Assembly (NCBI GenBank): GCA_020446665.1
Contig: JAGREF010000073.1
Span: forward strand, 1-11,053
From: Sphingomonadaceae bacterium
GTDB lineage: Bacteria; Pseudomonadota; Alphaproteobacteria; Sphingomonadales; Sphingomonadaceae
Direction of reading: 5' to 3'
DNA length: 11,053 bases
The position numbers were made by a program, and so were the translations under genes. Below the pieces are notes generated by a model, which saw only the letters and a program-made list of their open reading frames with translations, ran no database searches and had not been told where the DNA came from. Below, piece by piece: positions 6,902 to 11,053 of the stretch; positions within the stretch are counted from its first letter, which is position 1; every line of letters starts with the position of its first letter.

Positions 6902-6919
6902 TGTTAAAACTTCTTTACA
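6902..6919 (-). promoter_or_regulatory. Second, degenerate copy of the operator core
   Basis: TGTTAAAAC followed by TTCTTTACA is an 18-bp site with 6 of 9 symmetric positions. It is aligned with the core of the larger palindrome (6876-6893), centres 26 bp apart. On the minus strand GATGTAAAGAAGTT here and GATGTAAAAAGGTT in the first site are direct repeats. This suggests two binding sites for one regulator, plausibly the XRE protein encoded by the same operon. Confidence 0.45.
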
Positions 6920-6989
6920 TCACTGCGGTGCCGTGAGTGGCGCAATTCACGAGAATTAGGGTGCGGACCCATAAATCGCGGTCTCCCAT

Positions 6990-7427
6990 TCACCAGGTCC
7001 CGACATTCTCCATACTCGCCCACGGCTCCTGCGGGGGCAGGTGGCCGTCTTGCAGCAATTCCACCGAAATCCCGTCGGGTGATTTGACGAAGGCCATGTG
7101 CCCATCGCGCGGGGGGCGGTGGATAATGTGGCCGGCATCCTGCAGGCGCTGACAGGTCTCGTAAATATTATCGACCCGATAGGCGAGATGGCCGAAATTG
7201 CGCCCCCCCGTATACTCTTCCGGCGCGCTGCCATCTTCAGGAGGCCAGTTATAGGTCAGCTCTACCTCTGCCACGCCTTCCTGCCCCGGCGCGGCGAGGA
7301 AGATCAGCGTGAACCGCGCCTGCTCGACATCGAAACGCTTCACCTCTTCCAGTCCGATCAGCTTGAAGAAGGCAATCGTCGCCTCCGGATCGGTTACGCG
7401 GATCATGGTGTGGAGGTATTTCGTCAC
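6990..7427 (-). CDS. gloA: VOC-family glyoxalase I-like enzyme (lactoylglutathione lyase)
   Basis: About 145 residues, one cytosolic vicinal-oxygen-chelate subunit. Glyoxalase I converts the hemithioacetal of methylglyoxal and glutathione to S-lactoylglutathione. All four metal ligands are in place; counted from the TTG at 7433 they are H8 (KYLHTMIRV), E58 (VELTYNW), H82 (FGHLAYRV) and E125 (ISVELLQDG), matching H5/E56/H74/E122 of E. coli GloA. The longest frame begins at TTG 7433, but GTG 7427 has TGGAG 8 nt upstream, whereas the TTG is only 2 nt from it; I therefore use GTG 7427. The gene is divergent from the SIMPL gene across about 90 nt. No obvious terminator follows the stop. Another VOC substrate is possible, but the GloA-like motifs make glyoxalase I the best call. 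Confidence 0.88.
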   Translation of the reverse strand: MTKYLHTMIRVTDPEATIAFFKLIGLEEVKRFDVEQARFTLIFLAAPGQEGVAEVELTYNWPPEDGSAPEEYTGGRNFGHLAYRVDNIYETCQRLQDAGHIIHRPPRDGHMAFVKSPDGISVELLQDGHLPPQEPWASMENVGTW

Positions 7428-7519
7428 GGCCAAAACTCCATTCGTCGCTATTCAAGCACAGTTCATCGACATGATACTAGGTCACTTCCCGGCGACCGAC
7501 GCCAGCAGGGAGACATGCC

Positions 7520-8275
7520 ATGACCGCCAATACCGATGAAACTGCCGCCCGTTCCACCCCTTTCTGGAAAGAACCGGGATCTGGCAAGTGGCTTGCGAGC
7601 GCCGCTGTCCTCTCGGTCGGACTGGTGATCGGCGGATATCTGCTGGGTGACGGGCTGGTCCGGGCCAAGGAAGCGGATCGCTCCGTCACTGTGCGCGGGC
7701 TGGCGGAGCGGGATGTGACGGCAGACCTCGCCACCTGGACGATCTCCTACTCCTCAACCTCTACCGACCTGCAGGCCGCGCAGGGCGAAGTCGATGAAGA
7801 CAGCAAGGAAATCACTGCCTTCTTCTCCAGGATCGGCTTCCCTGACGAGGAACTGCAACCCACCGGGATCAACGTGTCCTATTACACGGACAGCAACGGC
7901 GTGGGCCGCTACACAGTGCGCCAGCGCATGACCCTGCGCACCAATGACATCAAACGCGCGCAGGCCGCCGTGAAGAAGCAAGGCGACCTCGTGCGTCGGG
8001 GCGTGGTGGTGGAGGATGGCTCCGCCATGTCCTACACCTTTACCAAGCTCGACGCGATCAAGCCGGAAATGGTGGCGGAAGCGACGAAGGATGCCCGCGC
8101 AGCTGCCGAGCAATTTGCCGAAGATAGCGGGGCCAATGTTGGCTCCATCCGGCGCGCCACGCAGGGCTATTTCTCCATCGATGCGCGCGATGGCGATGGT
8201 GGTGGCTGGGGCGTATCGGATACGCCGTTCAAGAAAGTGCGCGTGGTCACCACGGTCGATTTCATGCTCGATTGA
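7520..8275 (+). CDS. SIMPL-domain (DUF541) membrane-anchored periplasmic protein
   Basis: 251 residues. A short polar N-terminus and one membrane helix (about residues 26-46, AAVLSVGLVIGGYLLGDGLV) are followed by a SIMPL/DUF541 domain. Typical features are SVTVRGLAERDVTADLATWTI (strand plus motif at about 55-76), the repeated alternating strands, AATKDARAAAEQFA-like helix at about 188-200, and the final strand VRVVTTVDFML. The helix is probably an uncleaved anchor, which would place the domain in the periplasm. Family members include BP26/OMP28 of Brucella and others of unclear function, so no specific activity can be assigned. ATG 7520 is well supported by GGGAG 7 nt upstream. It converges on the TorF porin gene, whose terminator lies just past its stop. 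Confidence 0.85.
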   Translation: MTANTDETAARSTPFWKEPGSGKWLASAAVLSVGLVIGGYLLGDGLVRAKEADRSVTVRGLAERDVTADLATWTISYSSTSTDLQAAQGEVDEDSKEITAFFSRIGFPDEELQPTGINVSYYTDSNGVGRYTVRQRMTLRTNDIKRAQAAVKKQGDLVRRGVVVEDGSAMSYTFTKLDAIKPEMVAEATKDARAAAEQFAEDSGANVGSIRRATQGYFSIDARDGDGGGWGVSDTPFKKVRVVTTVDFMLD

Positions 8276-8296
8276 ACATTGCGAGCGCCAGATGTG

Positions 8297-8328
8297 AAAA
8301 GGCCCGCCGCGATTGCTCGCGACGGGCC
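8297..8328 (-). terminator. Intrinsic terminator of the TorF-type porin gene
   Basis: Arms GGCCCG-c-CGCGA (8301-8312) and TCGCG-a-CGGGCC (8317-8328) flank a 4-nt loop. In minus-strand RNA the internal C/A mismatch becomes a U-G pair, so the 12-bp stem is continuous, and it is followed by UUUU (8297-8300). On the plus strand the stem is interrupted and has no T run. It therefore serves the porin gene, whose stop is 27 nt away, rather than the SIMPL gene. Confidence 0.85.
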
Positions 8329-8354
8329 AGTCCATGCTCAACCTGTTCGGCTGC

Positions 8355-9248
8355 TTACATGCTGTAGCCCAGCGTGAAGAAGAAGCCTGCATCGGTGAAG
8401 TCTTCGAAGGACGGGCCTTCGGTATCAACATAGTTGACGCCCAGGCTCAGACTGTCGGTGATCGCCCAGGATGCGCCCACGCCCCAGTCGAAGCTCTTGC
8501 CGCTTGCCTTGGTCGCGAACACGCCATCGGTGTAACCGAGATGTGCCGTCAGCGAAATCGGCGTGTTCGGGATGGCCGTTTCGAAATCGGTGTAGATGTA
8601 GAAATTGTCCTGGCTGCCCAGCGATGCCTGATCCCACGCATAAGCGACACCCAGGGTCGCATTGACCGGACCAAGATCACCGCTGATCGAGGCATAGGGC
8701 TCGAAATAATCGGAGTCGAAGCCGGGCGTGTCGCCCGTCGGGTAGATGTAATAGAGCAGGCCGATATCGAAGCTGATGCCTTCGGAAATGTCGCCGCTCC
8801 AGCCGCCATAAACATCAAGCTCAAGCTCGCCATAGGGCGAACCGCCGGAAATCGAGGATGCCCAGGTACCGACATAGAAGCCACTGGAATGCGCGACATC
8901 AATGCCGCCCTGCAGCGCGAAATCGCCGTCAGAGAAAGACACGCCGCGGAAGCGATAGTCAGAGACCAGCGCGACATTGCCGGAAATTTCAAGACCGCTT
9001 TCGCCGCCCATCTGGCTGGCGACTTCGGCTTCGATCGGCTGTGCCACACGGGTCAAGGTGATCGCACCGGTGTCCAGTGCAACGTCAGCAGCGGGTGCAT
9101 CAGCAGCAACGGCTTCAGCGGTGGCCGCTTCAACGTTGAGGAAATCGCCTTCGACAGCAATGTCGTCAGCAGCCAGAGCCGGCGTTGCAATGAATGCGGT
9201 ACCAGCGAAAAGAGTTGCGGCAGTAAGGCCGCGAATGGACGTGAGCAT
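8355..9248 (-). CDS. TorF family putative porin (Gcw_chp)
   Basis: A 297-residue outer-membrane beta-barrel protein. A clear Sec signal peptide (residues 1-26, cleavage after PALA) is followed by an unusual acidic, Ala-rich segment (about 27-85). The barrel then begins with the family signature GNVALVSDYRFRGVSFSDG (about residues 90-108) and GGIDVAHSSGFYVGTWAS. Alternating strands with aromatic girdles (LLYYIYPTGDTPGFDSDY, FEPYASISGDLG) run to the C-terminal strand FFFTLGYSM. This matches the TIGR02001/PF09694 group annotated as TorF porins; substrate specificity is not established. The ATG at 9248 has AAGGAAGG 5 nt upstream, and the downstream terminator at 8297-8328 implies a monocistronic transcript. 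The acidic Ala-rich N-terminal stretch may be periplasmic or plug-like. Confidence 0.88.
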   Translation of the reverse strand: MLTSIRGLTAATLFAGTAFIATPALAADDIAVEGDFLNVEAATAEAVAADAPAADVALDTGAITLTRVAQPIEAEVASQMGGESGLEISGNVALVSDYRFRGVSFSDGDFALQGGIDVAHSSGFYVGTWASSISGGSPYGELELDVYGGWSGDISEGISFDIGLLYYIYPTGDTPGFDSDYFEPYASISGDLGPVNATLGVAYAWDQASLGSQDNFYIYTDFETAIPNTPISLTAHLGYTDGVFATKASGKSFDWGVGASWAITDSLSLGVNYVDTEGPSFEDFTDAGFFFTLGYSM

Positions 9249-9450
9249 GAGAACCTTCCTTGTTCTTTATTGTGCTTCGTCCCTACCTGCTGCCCCGTCG
9301 GTCGCCTCTTTGATGTGCGATCTCGATCGGGAACGACATAAACTTGCCCGCGAATGCTGCGCTGCACAAGAAAAATTATCGCAGACGCAAAATGCCGCGC
9401 CATGTGTGGACTTTATGCATCACACCATCCGTTCAGATACTGGTCATGGA

Positions 9451-9479
9451 TTGCCGCTAAGGGCCTCTGCGCCTATGTG
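9451..9479 (+). promoter_or_regulatory. Weak candidate promoter for the metallophosphoesterase gene
   Basis: TTGCCG (9451-9456), a 17-nt spacer and TATGTG (9474-9479) lie 31 nt before the GTG start. Each box has only a partial consensus match. The 262-nt gap 9249-9510 must hold divergent promoters for the porin and phosphoesterase genes. I see no convincing minus-strand -35/-10 pair in it, no tRNA and no credible small gene. Confidence 0.3.
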
Positions 9480-9510
9480 CACCTTCCACTTTCCAACTTG
9501 AGATTGATTA

Positions 9511-10314
9511 GTGTTCGAACCTTTGCGCAAGCTTTTCCGGACCAGACCGAAGCGCCCCGTCGCTGCGGTACCGGCGGGTGAGCGCTATTATGTGGTTGGT
9601 GACATCCACGGCAGGCTCGACCTGTTTGACGAGTTGAACCACGCCATCCGGCAGGATGATCTGGATGCGCCGGAAGCCGACACCACCATCATCCTGCTGG
9701 GCGATCTGGTGGACCGCGGAAAAGACAGCGCCGGGGTAATTGCCCGCGCCCGCGAATTGCAGGCACGCCGAAAGGTCCGCATTCTGGCGGGCAATCACGA
9801 GGAAATGTTCCTCGATTCCTTTACCGATATCGACGTTTTGCGCCATTTCCTGAAACATGGCGGGCGCGAGACAATCCTCAGCTACGGCCTCGACAAGCGC
9901 ATCTATAACAAGGCGACGCTGGAGGAATTGCAGGAACTGATGCGCCAGATCGTGCCGCAGCGCGATATCGACTTCATGCGCAGTTTCGAGGAAATGATCG
10001 TCATCGGCGATTACATCTTCGCTCATGCCGGGATCAATCCGGTGTTGCCGCTCGACCAGCAGAAGCGGCATGATCTGCTGTGGATTCGCGAACCGTTCCT
10101 GCGCCATGCCGAGCCATATTCCGGGCTGGTGGTGCATGGGCACACGATCGTTGACGATATCGAGGAACACAGCAACCGCATCGCCATCGACACCGGGGCA
10201 TTCCGGACTGGCCGCCTGACCGCGCTTGTGCTGGAAGGGGCCACACGCCGTTATATCCAGACAGAAATCCACGATGACAAAATCCTGTCGAACCACAGGG
10301 ATAATTTAGGATAA
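9511..10314 (+). CDS. PPP-type metallophosphoesterase (serine/threonine phosphatase-like)
   Basis: 267 residues with the full set of calcineurin-like two-metal motifs: GDIHGR (30-35), GDLVDRG (64-70), GNHE (94-97), HAG (172-174) and HGHT (209-212). The metal ligands D31, H33, D65, N95, H172 and H211 are all visible. These hydrolyse phosphate esters; bacterial members include PrpA/PrpB-type protein phosphatases and Ap4A hydrolase-like enzymes. The substrate here is undetermined, although the short bacterial PPP layout favours the PrpA-like group. A basic N-terminal stretch (KLFRTRPKR) precedes the domain; there is no signal peptide, so it is cytosolic. The start is GTG 9511 with only a weak upstream GAG; no better in-frame start is seen. 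A 69-nt gap separates it from the UDP-glucose dehydrogenase gene in the same direction, so co-transcription is possible. Confidence 0.9.
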   Translation: MFEPLRKLFRTRPKRPVAAVPAGERYYVVGDIHGRLDLFDELNHAIRQDDLDAPEADTTIILLGDLVDRGKDSAGVIARARELQARRKVRILAGNHEEMFLDSFTDIDVLRHFLKHGGRETILSYGLDKRIYNKATLEELQELMRQIVPQRDIDFMRSFEEMIVIGDYIFAHAGINPVLPLDQQKRHDLLWIREPFLRHAEPYSGLVVHGHTIVDDIEEHSNRIAIDTGAFRTGRLTALVLEGATRRYIQTEIHDDKILSNHRDNLG

Positions 10315-10383
10315 TTGCGCTAAGGGCCGCTCAAAGGGTCGCCCGGCGCATTGGGGCACCGCAAACAGAGGGTTAGCTTCGCA

Positions 10384-11053
10384 ATGAAGATCGCAATGGT
10401 GGGTTCAGGCTATGTCGGCCTGGTTTCGGGCGCATGTTTTGCCGATTTCGGCCACGATGTCGTGTGCATCGACAAGGACCAGTCCAAGATTGACCGGCTG
10501 CATGATGGCGTAATGCCGATCTATGAGCCGGGTCTGGCCGAACTGGTCGGCAGCAATGTGAAGGCAGGCCGCCTGTCCTTTACCACCAGCCTTGCCGAAG
10601 GGATCAAGGATGCCAGCGCCATCTTCATCGCAGTGGGCACACCCAGCCGCCGCGGCGATGGCCATGCCGATCTCTCCTTCGTCTATGCCGTGGCAAAGGA
10701 AGTGGGCGAAGCGCTGGCGAATGATGCCGTCGTCGTCACCAAATCCACCGTCCCCGTCACCACGGGCGACGAGGTGGAACGCATCCTGCGCGAAGCAGGC
10801 GCGATGGATCGGCACCAGGTCGCGGTCGTCTCCAACCCCGAATTCCTGCGCGAAGGTGCAGCCATTGGCGATTTCAAGCGCCCCGACCGGATCGTGATCG
10901 GCGCAGAGGATGATTTCGGCCGCGAGGTGATGCGCGAAGTCTATCGCCCGCTCTTCCTCAACGAATCCCCGATCCTGTTCACCAGCCGCCGCAGTGCCGA
11001 GCTGATCAAATATGCTGCCAACGCTTTCCTTGCGACCAAGATCACCTTCATCA
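10384..11053 (+). CDS. ugd: UDP-glucose 6-dehydrogenase, N-terminal part (runs off right edge)
   Basis: 223 codons from ATG 10384 with no stop before the window ends. The enzyme oxidises UDP-glucose to UDP-glucuronate with two NAD+, supplying surface polysaccharide precursors. The Rossmann motif GSGYVGL (7-13) and the D30 that contacts the NAD ribose are present, as are YEPGL (47-51), GTPS (85-88), KSTVPVTTG (120-128), NPEFLREG (151-158) with catalytic-region glutamates, and AELIKYAANAFLATKI (205-220) with the conserved Lys and Asn. The catalytic Cys lies beyond the edge. GDP-mannose dehydrogenases are related, but the NPEFLREG and YEPGL context fits the UDP-glucose branch. A GAGGG lies 10 nt before the ATG. 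The upstream 69-nt gap shows no clear promoter. Confidence 0.93.
   Translation, partial: MKIAMVGSGYVGLVSGACFADFGHDVVCIDKDQSKIDRLHDGVMPIYEPGLAELVGSNVKAGRLSFTTSLAEGIKDASAIFIAVGTPSRRGDGHADLSFVYAVAKEVGEALANDAVVVTKSTVPVTTGDEVERILREAGAMDRHQVAVVSNPEFLREGAAIGDFKRPDRIVIGAEDDFGREVMREVYRPLFLNESPILFTSRRSAELIKYAANAFLATKITFI

Noticed and set aside
6932..6951. Inverted repeat CGTGAGT/ATTCACG as a terminator for the glyoxalase gene
   Set aside because: In the minus-strand RNA the stem has an A/C mismatch, there is no T run, and it is only 7 bp; too weak to call.
7754..8431. 225-codon minus-strand frame across the SIMPL gene and the porin terminator
   Set aside because: It spans a strong terminator and the end of a second gene, and lacks a credible start signal.
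8313..9341. 342-codon plus-strand open frame opposite the TorF-type porin gene
   Set aside because: It mirrors a gene with a clear signal peptide, family signature, ribosome binding site and terminator. Its translation has no domain or hydrophobic pattern and is a GC-rich antisense shadow; it also reads through the terminator region.
9508..10296. 262-codon minus-strand open frame opposite the metallophosphoesterase
   Set aside because: The plus strand encodes all five metallophosphoesterase motifs in order; the antisense translation shows no recognisable domain.

Overview
The window is a GC-rich, densely packed stretch of alphaproteobacterial chromosome. It most resembles the Sphingomonadales (Erythrobacter/Sphingomonas-like). 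The reasons are the Alph_Pro_TM (TIGR02186) protein next to a TauE/SafE-type permease, the TorF-type porin, the NfrB-like glycosyltransferase without a C-terminal regulatory domain, and generally high-GC third positions. Assignment is by recognised protein features only; no rRNA, tRNA, insertion sequence, CRISPR array or phage gene was seen.

Left block (1-4926, all minus strand, read right to left). An NfrB-like membrane glycosyltransferase overlaps a TTG-started gene for a membrane-anchored protein whose C-terminal half resembles the outer-membrane domain of NfrA. After 45 nt come a TSUP (TauE/SafE) permease and a TIGR02186 membrane protein, which overlap by 4 nt. After 76 nt comes the start of a HerA/DUF87-type ATPase that runs off the left edge. 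The NfrB/NfrA-like pair suggests export or assembly of a surface glycan. The permease pair is a conserved partnership of unknown purpose.

Middle block (5012-8275). nhaA (Na+/H+ antiporter) is divergent from the glycosyltransferase and shares a very short control region with it. A small four-helix membrane protein and an XRE-type regulator form a translationally coupled two-gene unit on the minus strand. Its leader carries a 34-bp near-perfect palindrome that covers the ribosome binding site, plus a second, weaker copy of the core 26 bp upstream. Then come a glyoxalase I-like VOC enzyme (minus) and, divergently, a membrane-anchored SIMPL-domain protein (plus).

Right block (8297-11053). A TorF-family porin (minus) ends at a strong intrinsic terminator. 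A PPP-type metallophosphoesterase and the start of UDP-glucose 6-dehydrogenase follow on the plus strand; the latter runs off the right edge. UDP-glucuronate made by this enzyme would feed surface polysaccharide synthesis, loosely in theme with the left block.

Most of the window is ordinary housekeeping or envelope content. The least ordinary items are the reduced NfrB/NfrA-like pair, the palindromic leader of the membrane-protein/XRE unit, and several start sites that differ from the longest reading frame.
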